NCBI RefSeq assembly: GCF_004345005.1
Contig: NZ_SMMX01000006.1
Location: 124,001 to 188,000 of the forward strand
DNA from: Extibacter muris
GTDB taxonomy: Bacteria; Bacillota; Clostridia; Lachnospirales; Lachnospiraceae
Direction: 5' to 3'
Length of the DNA stretch: 64,000 nt
The translations under genes and the position numbers were made by a program. This document shows positions 17,478-25,652 of the stretch, in pieces. The notes beneath the pieces were generated by a model. The model searched no databases. It was not told the DNA's origin and saw only the letters and a list, made by a program, of their open reading frames with translations. Position 1 is the first letter of the stretch; the number at the start of each line of letters is the position of its first letter.

Positions 17478-19634
17478 TCAATACAGATAGTCTCTTCCAT
17501 ACTTGTCCAGAAATTCTCCTATCGGTATCGGCTCCGAAAACAGATATCCCTGTCCGATATCGCAGTGGTAGCTCCTCAACAGCTCCCGCTGTTCCTCTGT
17601 CTCTATCCCTTCTGCGACCGCCGTGATGATACCGAGCTCCCGGCACATCTGAATCGTGTGTTCCAGCACGATGCGCGAGCGCCAGTTCGTCATGATATCT
17701 TTGATAAGGCTCTGATCAATCTTAAGCTCTTTAAAATCCAGTCTGGCGAGAAGCGACAGATTGGAATATCTGGTCCCGTAATCGTCCAGAGAGAATGCAA
17801 AGCCATGCTCTTTAAACCGTTCCATCAGCTGTCCAAGCGTCTCTGCCCCCATCCTGCTTATGCTTTCCGTCACTTCGATTGTCAGCAGTCCGGGGGCGAC
17901 CCCATACCTTCCTCTTATCCTGGCAAGGCTTTCTATGATATCTATCCCCATCAGGCTGATTCTGGAAAAGTTGACGGCTATAGGAATCATACGATATCCC
18001 TTTTCCTTCCAGCTGTCCAGAAGCCTGCACACCTCCTCGAACACGTACAGGTCGAGCTGCTGGATGACCCCCTCGGCTTCATACAAAGGGATGAACTGTC
18101 CCGGCATAAGGACTTCCCCATCCTCCGTCCGCCTTCTGACAAGCGCCTCCGCACCGTACAGTTCTCCTGTATCGATATTTACCTTCGGCTGCAGGTACAC
18201 CTTAAATTCGCCGGATGCGATCTCTTCCACCAGCTTTTTGGCAAGCACCTCGTGATAAGAGTTCTTCCCTTCTACACCATTGCCATAATAGACCTGCTTC
18301 TCTACATACATCATGTTGTCGCTGTAGCCGATCTGCTCCTTGACATCCACGTTGCCTTCCCGGTAATTGACCCCCATGGAAAAGTCGCACATGCAATCTT
18401 CCTGCTCGAACCTCCGAAGCTGCATGAGACGGCTGTCAAACTCGCTGCGCTCCCCGTCTATGAACAGGCAGACAAACTCATCTCCGCCGACGCGGTAAGC
18501 ATTCTCCGGAAATATGCCGGCCAGTCCGGTTGCCACGTTCTGGATGATGCAGTCTCCGTACTGATGCCCATATCTGTCATTAGATGCTTTCAGCGAATTG
18601 ATGTCGACAAATACGACGCCGAGCGAATCAAGCTCTGTATCCTGAAGCTTCTCAATCGTCTCTATATAAAGGTTCCGGTTCCCAAGCCCGGTCAGAGTGT
18701 CCCTGTAGCTCAGCTTACGGAAATTATCCAGCATATGCCGCTTTGTTATATCGTTCTCTATGAAATATGGCACGGACTGGAGCAGCTTGATCTGTCCTGT
18801 GCCACAGGACGGATTATCCACGCCGATGAAGCCTATAAGCACGCCGTCCTTCCAGAATGGCGCAGCCATGAGCTTCTCAATCCCCTGCGAAGCAAGGAGT
18901 TCATAATCCTCAGATCCTTCCTCAGCAAAATCACGCAGCGAATCAAAGTAGAACACGCCTCTGGCCTTGAATGTCTCCAGCCATATGTCCACCGTGCATA
19001 TCGGAAGATCCTGCAGGTTATCAATCTGCGGCGTAACCCCATCCCTGCGCCATTCATAAGAATTAGAAACATACCGGGCATCGTAATCAATTTCAAATAT
19101 ATAGGCCCTTTCCGCCTGATAGAAATCCCCGATTATCTGCAGCAGCTTTTCTATGGCTGTATCTATCTCCGTATGCTCCGACAGCGTATGTATGCATTCT
19201 ACCAGCGTCTCTTCCACAGACAGCTGCCGCTCCAGTTCCATGTGCTCAGCTTCTGATTCTGTAATATCCACGCTGATTTCCAGCCGCATATTCCTGCCAT
19301 CGATCTCTATCAGCTTATCTTTCAGTTCATAATGCTGTTTTAGTATAGGGTTGTAATGCTTCCATACGTGATAGCCATCTTTCTTAAGACACTCGTTCGT
19401 ACAGAACGGACAAGGGGCCTCCAGCCCCTGCAGGACCTTATAACATTTGTCCCCGATACGCTTACGGTCAATATCGAACTTTTCCATCAGCGCTCTGTTC
19501 ATATACACCAGCTCATAGCTCTCCATATCTGATATATATACCATATTTTCACTTTCATCTAGTATTAGGGATGATATCCGATTGTAATCCAACTTGCAGC
19601 CTCCTGTCCTGTACAACAATTCTGTTATTGCCAT
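17478..19634 (-). CDS. PAS-GAF-GGDEF-EAL cyclic-di-GMP enzyme
   Basis: A 718-residue soluble signalling protein. An N-terminal PAS domain (about 15-130) holds a CPFC motif that could bind metal or heme or sense redox state. A GAF-like domain follows (about 145-310). The GGDEF domain has an intact RVGGDEF. The EAL domain has EALVRR, VNFS, EVTES, DDYGTRYS, KIDQSL and AEGIET, so all catalytic residues appear present. It could therefore both make and degrade c-di-GMP. In the uninterrupted genome it would lie directly downstream of the M23 peptidase gene. Confidence 0.92.
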   Translation of the reverse strand: MAITELLYRTGGCKLDYNRISSLILDESENMVYISDMESYELVYMNRALMEKFDIDRKRIGDKCYKVLQGLEAPCPFCTNECLKKDGYHVWKHYNPILKQHYELKDKLIEIDGRNMRLEISVDITESEAEHMELERQLSVEETLVECIHTLSEHTEIDTAIEKLLQIIGDFYQAERAYIFEIDYDARYVSNSYEWRRDGVTPQIDNLQDLPICTVDIWLETFKARGVFYFDSLRDFAEEGSEDYELLASQGIEKLMAAPFWKDGVLIGFIGVDNPSCGTGQIKLLQSVPYFIENDITKRHMLDNFRKLSYRDTLTGLGNRNLYIETIEKLQDTELDSLGVVFVDINSLKASNDRYGHQYGDCIIQNVATGLAGIFPENAYRVGGDEFVCLFIDGERSEFDSRLMQLRRFEQEDCMCDFSMGVNYREGNVDVKEQIGYSDNMMYVEKQVYYGNGVEGKNSYHEVLAKKLVEEIASGEFKVYLQPKVNIDTGELYGAEALVRRRTEDGEVLMPGQFIPLYEAEGVIQQLDLYVFEEVCRLLDSWKEKGYRMIPIAVNFSRISLMGIDIIESLARIRGRYGVAPGLLTIEVTESISRMGAETLGQLMERFKEHGFAFSLDDYGTRYSNLSLLARLDFKELKIDQSLIKDIMTNWRSRIVLEHTIQMCRELGIITAVAEGIETEEQRELLRSYHCDIGQGYLFSEPIPIGEFLDKYGRDYLY

Positions 19635-19669
19635 TATACTCTACTTTCGGCTGGCTGTAAAAACAATCT

Positions 19670-20122
19670 TCACTTCTCTTTGCTGTCTTTGATGTATTTC
19701 TCTGCTGCCGGATCCTTGATGTTATATATGCGCTTCCATTCCTTCGTGGCATCATCCCGTTTTGCCGTGGACTGGTTCCTGTACAGGAACCGGACGAGCG
19801 GATAAGGGTCTATCCATATCTCATGGTTCCCCTCTCTCTGGGATTCGTCAAAGATAAGCTGCAGCCCAAAATGCAGATGGTACGTGTCGATGTTATTGAC
19901 ATTCTCTTTCGTACTGTATCCCGTACGCCCCATATAGCCGATGACATCTCCCGCCTGCACGACCGAACCCTCCTTCAACGATTTGGCAAAGGGGAAGTCC
20001 TGGCGCAGATGGGCATAGTAATAGTACCGCCTGTCGTCAAAGCTGCTTACCCCTATACGCCAGCCGCCGTACTGGTTCCAACCGAGTTCCATCACATAGC
20101 CGGACTCTACCGCTACTACCGG
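19670..20122 (-). pseudogene. M23 peptidase, 3' half (split by the prophage)
   Basis: The C-terminal 150 residues of a LytM/M23 metallopeptidase, beginning in the GTP(V) loop. It carries the later zinc-site histidines, in YYYYAHLRQDF and the HLHFG motif. Its N-terminal partner is at 62514-63107. Joining the two at the GGCGT core gives one 348-residue frame: ...GHDMMGQVGTP + VVAVESGYVM.... On its own this half lacks the first zinc ligands and a signal anchor and has no proper start. Confidence 0.92.
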
Positions 20123-20150
20123 CGTACCTATATGAATATAAAATAGAATA
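20101..20150. other. attL: left prophage-chromosome junction
   Basis: The core GGCGT is at 20121-20125; host M23 sequence lies to the left, phage to the right. On the phage side AAATAGAATA (20141-20150) is the inverted copy of TATTCTATTT at 62490-62499. The two phage sides rebuild an attP with arms around the core, as expected for a large serine integrase. Confidence 0.85.
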
Positions 20151-20222
20151 TCATTAATTGGTATATATTACCATGATATTATCTTCCCTTATAGGTTTAT
20201 TATACTTGTGGAGGTGGTATTT

Positions 20223-20939
20223 ATGGTAGGAGTCTCTATTGCTATTTGCGATGACCAGGAATATTTTCGAGACCAGATATGCGAACTTTTGGACTGCTAC
20301 GACTGGGGCTGCACAACAAGGCTTTCCACAGATACGTATGCTAACGGCGAAGATTTAATAGATGAAATACAGGCCGGTAAACATTATGATATCGTATTCC
20401 TTGATGTTCTGCTCAAGAAGTCGATGGGCTTTGATGTTGGCATAATGCTCAAAGCCCTATTGCCTGATATTTTATTAGTTTATATAACTTCTTATACAAA
20501 GTATTCAGTAAATATCTTAAAGGCCGAGCCCTTCTACTTCATTGAAAAACCTGTTTGTTCGCACATGCTATATCATGTATTAGAACGCTGCATAGAGAGA
20601 ATCCGTTTTCTCAGGAGAGATTATATATATTCCTGTGCAATCAATGGGGCGGAGCATAAGATAGACCTTCTCAACGTGCTTTATTTCGAATCATCATTAA
20701 GGGTCGTCAAATTACATACCTATTCGGATGTTATGCAATTTTATGGCAAACTGGATAAGGTAGAAAAGGATATAAGTATCATTTGCAATTTTTTTCTTCG
20801 CCCGAACAAGAGTTATTTGATAAATTCGCACTATATTGATTCCATCTGTAGAAAGCATGTCGTAATAAAAGGATTAGAAATAAGTATAACGGATAATTAT
20901 AGGTCAAAATTTTTTGCCAACTACGCAAAATCTGTTTGA
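20223..20939 (+). CDS. LytTR-type response regulator carried by the prophage
   Basis: A 238-residue response regulator of the AgrA/VirR type. The receiver domain has the acidic pair D10-D11, the phospho-acceptor D61 (VFLDVLL) and K109 (FIEKP). Residues ~135-238 form the LytTR DNA-binding domain, with the typical IDLLNVLYFESS and SYLINSHYIDSI. The ATG at 20223 follows GGAGGTGG. No histidine kinase lies in the window. It is the outermost phage gene, only ~70 bp inside attL, and is transcribed away from the host gene. Confidence 0.88.
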   Translation: MVGVSIAICDDQEYFRDQICELLDCYDWGCTTRLSTDTYANGEDLIDEIQAGKHYDIVFLDVLLKKSMGFDVGIMLKALLPDILLVYITSYTKYSVNILKAEPFYFIEKPVCSHMLYHVLERCIERIRFLRRDYIYSCAINGAEHKIDLLNVLYFESSLRVVKLHTYSDVMQFYGKLDKVEKDISIICNFFLRPNKSYLINSHYIDSICRKHVVIKGLEISITDNYRSKFFANYAKSV

Positions 20940-20941
20940 TA

Positions 20942-21112
20942 ATGGAGACCAGACTATGGAAAACTTGCACGATTATGACTTGCAACAAATATATGTTATC
21001 CGACGAAGACAGGGAAGCAATTAAACTAGGGAAAGAGTATCTATTCAGGCAAGGGTGGGGCCTACTATGGCCGCCTGCAAAAATATGCAGATGGCTAAGG
21101 TCCAAATTCTAA
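20942..21112 (+). CDS. Possible small protein after the LytTR gene
   Basis: A 56-codon frame that starts 2 nt after the LytTR stop and ends at 21112. It contains LSDEDREAIKLGKEYL and a tryptophan-rich tail (FRQGWGLLWPPAKICRWL). There is no good ribosome site, so it would depend on coupling. No family recognised. Confidence 0.3.
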   Translation: METRLWKTCTIMTCNKYMLSDEDREAIKLGKEYLFRQGWGLLWPPAKICRWLRSKF

Positions 21113-21128
21113 AACAATAGGGGTTGAT

Positions 21129-21347
21129 ATGTGGCATAAAGGCGATAAATGTTACATCATCGAAAACAACATGCACATCCGTCCCGCCACCGTAGTCCGA
21201 AGCGGCGGCGGGTTCTGCGTTATCCGGTTCGGGAGCGGAAAGGGGATACGGATTAGGGAGAGCAGACTATACCGGACGCCTGAGGAGGCAGCTATGCATG
21301 TACGGTACAACAGCTCACCGCGGCGGACGCATTATGATTATGAATGA
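21129..21347 (+). CDS. Small phage protein, unknown
   Basis: A 72-residue basic protein beginning MWHKGDKCYIIENN, with a predicted small beta barrel (strands ATVVRSGGGFCVIRFGSGKGIRI), then a basic tail. AGGGG precedes the ATG. A terminator follows immediately. It forms a short plus-strand unit with the LytTR gene. Confidence 0.6.
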   Translation: MWHKGDKCYIIENNMHIRPATVVRSGGGFCVIRFGSGKGIRIRESRLYRTPEEAAMHVRYNSSPRRTHYDYE

Positions 21348-21380
21348 AGGCCCTGTGTTGTTTCGCTCAGGGCTTTCTTC
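21347..21380 (+). terminator. Rho-independent terminator of the left-end plus-strand unit
   Basis: AAGGCCCTG (21347-21355) pairs with CAGGGCTTT (21368-21376), followed by TTTCTTCC-like pyrimidines. It ends the LytTR unit before the convergent minus-strand module. Confidence 0.7.
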
Positions 21381-21520
21381 CAAAATGTAACTATTAAAAA
21401 AATAGATAATCAATAACCCTATTTTTACATTCCAAAATGGTTTCTATTATTAGTATTAATATATCATAGTCTTAATATCTAATGAATAAACCGCCATTGG
21501 TGTCGGTGGCTTGCATTATA

Positions 21521-21712
21521 CTATTTATTTAGCTTTCCTTCTTTAATGCTCTCCAGCTTTTCTATGATTAGCTTCTCAACATATTTTGGTGGATTATGTG
21601 TAGCGGCTTCCCAATCCTTTATCGTCCTAATCGGTATCTCTAACATATCTGACATTTGCTGTTGCGTCAGACCTGCTTCCATCCGTGATTTCCTTATTTT
21701 ATTCTCCTTCAT
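21521..21712 (-). CDS. Helix-turn-helix (XRE-like) regulator
   Basis: A 63-residue protein that is little more than one HTH domain: KIRKSRMEAGLTQQQMSDML, then PIRTIKDWE and a short helical tail. It is the last gene of the accessory module that starts at the 26.88 kb promoter, only 3 nt after the upstream gene. That position makes it a candidate autorepressor acting on the palindrome in that promoter. Confidence 0.75.
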   Translation of the reverse strand: MKENKIRKSRMEAGLTQQQMSDMLEIPIRTIKDWEAATHNPPKYVEKLIIEKLESIKEGKLNK

Positions 21713-21715
21713 AGA

Positions 21716-22237
21716 TTATCTCACCTTGCAGTATGCTGTCGCTTGATCAGCTATTTTTTTCGTGCTATATGCAGAAAATATTCTATTGATATCTGTGGCA
21801 TACTCTTCACGATTAAAAGGTCTCATTTTTTGTTCCATTACACAACCAAATAATTTCTTGGTGAACTGTTCTGAAAGCCCCATCAACCTCATGCTTTTGA
21901 TTTCTCCAGTTGCAGAATCTACCAGCATAAGTATAAGTGCAAGTCCTTGCCCTTCACCTGGCAACGTATATTTTGTTAAGTTCAGGCTCAGGTGTGGAGT
22001 GTACGGTGCATCCATCCAGTTTAGGTTGCCTATCTTTGTAGTTATCACCGTTACGTTTTTAAATTCTGTAAATCTTATCTCGTATGGATTGTTCGAACCG
22101 AACTGCTTTATTTCCTCGTCCGTTGGATTGTTAAAATATACTATCATCATTGCGCCGTCATCCGCCATATCAAATTTTACCCCTTCTTCATGTCCGACTG
22201 CTTCCGGTATTATTTGTCCAACTTCAAATTTTGTCAT
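21716..22237 (-). CDS. Unknown protein of the IbrA/IbrB-like module
   Basis: A 173-residue protein starting MTKFEVGQIIPEAV; AAGGAG precedes its ATG. It has alternating strands and helices, no signal peptide and no recognised motif. It lies 1 nt after the ParB-like gene and 3 nt before the HTH gene, so it is a fixed member of the operon. Genes of this kind near phage IbrA/IbrB pairs are not functionally described to my knowledge. Confidence 0.65.
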   Translation of the reverse strand: MTKFEVGQIIPEAVGHEEGVKFDMADDGAMMIVYFNNPTDEEIKQFGSNNPYEIRFTEFKNVTVITTKIGNLNWMDAPYTPHLSLNLTKYTLPGEGQGLALILMLVDSATGEIKSMRLMGLSEQFTKKLFGCVMEQKMRPFNREEYATDINRIFSAYSTKKIADQATAYCKVR

Positions 22238-22238
22238 A

Positions 22239-22895
22239 CTATTTTTCTCCTTCTCCATAGTGATTTTTTTCAAATTCTTCCCATGACCTGCTAAACTCAT
22301 GATTCATGAATGCTTCCTTTAGCCCTGTGATTTGTTTCAAACGGATTACTTCATCCAAATCCATCCCTAATCTTTTGCATATCTTTTCATCATCCCATCC
22401 CATCTTCGCAAGCTCCACTACGATGTCTGACATAGGACGTATCCCATGCGACCCACGTGCCCTGTTATGTCGGATTGTTGAACCTATACGCTCATCCGCA
22501 GGCTTGTCTATCGTTGATACCGGAAGGTAACCGTGTACCCTCTTTTTGATGTCTGCATGTTCTCGCCCAATTCGGTTCCTGTGGAATCCGTCCACTATCT
22601 CCCTGCTGCTGTCTCCTAAGTCATATGTTACTATCGGCATCGTGTATCCGTCAAGTTTTATTGACTCGTAGAGAAGCTTCATCTCCGGTGTGGCGACATG
22701 GTTCGGATTATATTCGTTGGCCTTAACGTTGTCCTGTCTTATCCATTGTATGCAGTCACAAGGTTCTTCCTTGAACGGGCTTACATCATGTATTTTTTTC
22801 CTCACCATATTTAACGCCTCTACCTTTTCATCCGTCGTTCCGAGCCGTTCGATTTCTTCCGCGAGTTTATCCGTTAATTTCTTTAGTCTGCTCAT
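22239..22895 (-). CDS. IbrB-like ParB-fold protein
   Basis: A 218-residue protein with a ParB N-terminal-like domain. The diagnostic segments are VKANEYNPNHVA, EIVDGFHRNRIG and STIRHNRARGSHG (equivalent to the CTPase/arginine motif of ParB), followed by an HTH-like part (DEKICKRLGMDLDEVIRLKQ). This is the form called IbrB, which in E. coli acts with IbrA as a transcription co-activator of eib genes. The ATG at 22895 follows GGAGG. IbrA is directly upstream. Confidence 0.8.
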   Translation of the reverse strand: MSRLKKLTDKLAEEIERLGTTDEKVEALNMVRKKIHDVSPFKEEPCDCIQWIRQDNVKANEYNPNHVATPEMKLLYESIKLDGYTMPIVTYDLGDSSREIVDGFHRNRIGREHADIKKRVHGYLPVSTIDKPADERIGSTIRHNRARGSHGIRPMSDIVVELAKMGWDDEKICKRLGMDLDEVIRLKQITGLKEAFMNHEFSRSWEEFEKNHYGEGEK

Positions 22896-22921
22896 CTCTT
22901 CCTCCAATCACATTGCCAAAT

Positions 22922-24256
22922 CTACTCGTCCTCTCTATCATGCTCTTGTTCCTCTATTTTTTCTGCCAGCAACCTCAATTTCTTATTGTCCGTGTCTTTT
23001 GGCCTTATAATGTTATGGTACTTTTCCTTCAATTCAAACAGTTTCTTGACATCTGATTTCGTCTCCCCGAAAGACAGCCTCGACATCCAGAAATCATTTT
23101 TTTCTATCGCTCTTGCTATACGCCGCCATGATGCCGCTTTTTTTGCCGACTCTAGTTTTCTTTCAGCTACTTCTGGTATCTCTTCTATGCTTACATTTTC
23201 CTGCTTCTCGTACCATTGTAAAAATGTAGTTATTTTCTTGTGATAATGGTCCCTTACCTCTGGAGCATATAAGCCGATGCTTTCTAGCAAGAACACTGCG
23301 TACTGCTCCCACGTCATGCTATCCGGCTTCTCAGACTTGATATTTCCAAGGAGTGATGTCCTGCAGTAGATGTTACCAAAATTTACCCCTTCCACCCGGT
23401 TCAATACCTTCTCCCAGGTCTCCGGTTCCAGTGTGCGGAACTGGTCGAGTCCGTTCCTCTGGTCGTCCCCGTAAGGCTGGCAAAGCCTTTGTTCATGGAT
23501 TGATAAGCCATTCTTATACATCAGTTCATAAATCTTATTGAATTTCAGGTTGTACCTTGCTACCGCTGTCCAGTCATCTTCCGTCTTCCAGTCATACAGA
23601 GGATAGAAGTTCCAGCAGTTTAATGGTTCTGATTTGAATTTCACTTTTGTTGTCCATCCATATCCTGCATGCCTTTCCTTTGATTTGCTTACGATTGTAC
23701 GGAACCGGTTCAGCGATTCATCTGAACGAATCCCGATTCCTGCTGCCGTCTTGCCTCCATGCTTCTCGTTGTACCACTTTGCAAACCATAGGATAAATTC
23801 CTCAAATTCCATCCCTTTAGCAAACCATTCCCATCCGGCCGGATGATTTTCTTCCGTGCATAGTATGATATCTTTCCTCTTCGACGGATATTCCCTCACC
23901 CACTTGTCAGCATCTTTTTTATCCCAGCAGACCCACTTTGGCTGTATGGCCGATACTGCATTCCTTAATGATATCGGCATTGCTACCCAATACCACTCAT
24001 CTACTACATCTTTCGTGGCGTCTATCAGCTCATCTATATGCTCTATGGTCGCCTTGTACTGCGCTTCCAAATCTATATATAGCACAGAGAATCTTTTTCC
24101 GGCTTTCCTGGCCTCCTGGGCCATCAGCTGCAGCATGATGGAGCTGTCCTTCCCTCCTGAAACGGACGCGTAGTAATTGTCGAATTCCCGGAATACGATC
24201 TGATATCTTCTCAAGGCCTCCTCATATACATTAGTATTACGATATACTTTCGGCAT
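22922..24256 (-). CDS. IbrA-like PAPS-reductase-fold protein
   Basis: A 444-residue PP-loop protein. SVSGGKDSS (about residues 31-39) is the adenylate-binding PP-loop, and DLEAQY and GIRSDESLNRF follow as in IbrA/DUF3440 proteins. The fold is that of phosphoadenylylsulfate reductases and DndC, but the reductase cysteine motif is not evident, so sulfate reduction is unlikely. It starts inside the end of the SNF2 gene (20-bp overlap). A role with IbrB in DNA modification or transcription is inferred. Confidence 0.82.
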   Translation of the reverse strand: MPKVYRNTNVYEEALRRYQIVFREFDNYYASVSGGKDSSIMLQLMAQEARKAGKRFSVLYIDLEAQYKATIEHIDELIDATKDVVDEWYWVAMPISLRNAVSAIQPKWVCWDKKDADKWVREYPSKRKDIILCTEENHPAGWEWFAKGMEFEEFILWFAKWYNEKHGGKTAAGIGIRSDESLNRFRTIVSKSKERHAGYGWTTKVKFKSEPLNCWNFYPLYDWKTEDDWTAVARYNLKFNKIYELMYKNGLSIHEQRLCQPYGDDQRNGLDQFRTLEPETWEKVLNRVEGVNFGNIYCRTSLLGNIKSEKPDSMTWEQYAVFLLESIGLYAPEVRDHYHKKITTFLQWYEKQENVSIEEIPEVAERKLESAKKAASWRRIARAIEKNDFWMSRLSFGETKSDVKKLFELKEKYHNIIRPKDTDNKKLRLLAEKIEEQEHDREDE

Positions 24257-25652
24257 CTCTATCCCCCAATTCCGAACAATCGAATATTTCATGGTTGTAT
24301 CGGCTTCCATATATTAATTTATTTATAACCCGCTTCACATCTTCCGCATTCTTCATCTCGCTTTTTATACAGTCTAGAAGATTCTCCTTTTTGTTCAAGC
24401 ATTTTAGTATGCTCTCATCGATCGTGTTTGCGGCACAGATATCTATTATATATACCTCTTCCGTCTGGCCCATCCTGTGTATCCGGTCTTCTGACTGTAG
24501 CCGTTTTCCCAAATCCCAATCATTCGACATGTTGATGATATTATGGCAGAACTGCAGGTTCAGGGAAAATCCCGCACAGTTTTTATTTGCAACCAGATAT
24601 TTTTTGTCTTTTTCAAATTTACGCAATGCCTGGTCGCGATTCCTCTGCGGAACCTTCCCGTCAAATCTGACCGCATCTGGCAACAGCCCGCACAACTGAG
24701 ATATTTCCGATTCATATCGGCAGAAGATGATTGTCTTTTCATCAGTAAGATGCTCCAGGCCTTTCCGTATCCTTGGATTTTTTAAGGGCGTATCGAACAT
24801 TTCCACAGCCTCGAAATGTTTTCCTGATTCATTGAATATGAGCTTTTTCCCTGATATCACAGCCTGCAGCCCCGAAAATAATCTGTATATCGTTTCTGGC
24901 TTCCACTCGTCAACTCCATTCATCAGCCTTTCTGCTACGTATGAATATTCCATATCCTGCTGTTCCGTCATATAGAAGTAGGCCGTTTCATAGTTTTTTC
25001 CTGGCAGCTTCATGCATTCATTTTTAGAAATCTGGTACACGTATGGTTTTATTTTTGACGCAAGATACTCTGTGTTCAGCACCCTCCTTTTCTGCCCATG
25101 TTCGTCGTATTCGAGATGGTTAGCTGAAAAGCTCCAGTAGCTTCTATATCCTAGTATCCTCCAGTCAAGCAGATAGAATTGTGAGTACAGGTCAGCTTCG
25201 TTCCGTGATATCGGCGTGCCGTTCAGAATGATTCTGTACGGACAGTTTTCTGATATCTTCATTATGTTGTTCGTTCTGTACGCCCGCGGGTTCTTCACGA
25301 GCAGGCTTTCATCTATGACAAGAAAGCATCTCTTTTTCTTCGTCAGTTCAAGCAGGTATGCCCTCGCCCTGATGCTCGTGCTCAACGTCTCTATGCCGCA
25401 GATTGTAAATATGTCCAGCATCTCTTCCGGGCACTGCTTTTGAATCTCCCGTTTTATATTGTTCTTTGCCGAACACGGGCAGAGCCATATGACGCTGTCA
25501 ATCTTTGACGATTCGTACCTTATTCTTGCAATTTCAAGTGTCGTTATTGTTTTCCCGGTGCCTTGCTCCATGAACAAGGCGCCTACTTTTAATTTTATCA
25601 ACTTGTCGACAGCATCTTTCTGATGTCCTAGAAGTTCATTGTTAAGCTTCAT
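24237..25652 (-). CDS. SNF2-family DNA-dependent ATPase
   Basis: A 471-residue helicase-like motor. Walker A is EQGTGKTITT (about residues 30-39), motif II is VIDESLLVKN, and motif III-like NGTPISRN follows. The C-terminal RecA domain has motif VI DRIHRMGQTEEVYI, typical of SNF2 proteins. SNF2 motors translocate on duplex DNA without unwinding. Similar ones occur in phage early genes and defence systems. It overlaps the upstream gene by 11 bp and the IbrA gene by 20 bp, so expression is tightly coupled. Confidence 0.88.
   Translation of the reverse strand: MKLNNELLGHQKDAVDKLIKLKVGALFMEQGTGKTITTLEIARIRYESSKIDSVIWLCPCSAKNNIKREIQKQCPEEMLDIFTICGIETLSTSIRARAYLLELTKKKRCFLVIDESLLVKNPRAYRTNNIMKISENCPYRIILNGTPISRNEADLYSQFYLLDWRILGYRSYWSFSANHLEYDEHGQKRRVLNTEYLASKIKPYVYQISKNECMKLPGKNYETAYFYMTEQQDMEYSYVAERLMNGVDEWKPETIYRLFSGLQAVISGKKLIFNESGKHFEAVEMFDTPLKNPRIRKGLEHLTDEKTIIFCRYESEISQLCGLLPDAVRFDGKVPQRNRDQALRKFEKDKKYLVANKNCAGFSLNLQFCHNIINMSNDWDLGKRLQSEDRIHRMGQTEEVYIIDICAANTIDESILKCLNKKENLLDCIKSEMKNAEDVKRVINKLIYGSRYNHEIFDCSELGDRDAESIS

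Noticed and set aside
17565-19256. Long open frame of 563 codons on the plus strand
   Set aside because: It is antisense to the GGDEF-EAL gene, whose motifs are complete, and its composition is not protein-like.
22922-24256. Assimilatory sulfate reduction enzyme (PAPS reductase)
   Set aside because: The fold is shared but no CysD/CysN/CysI partners or typical cysteine motif are present, and the ParB-like neighbour shows it is IbrA-like.
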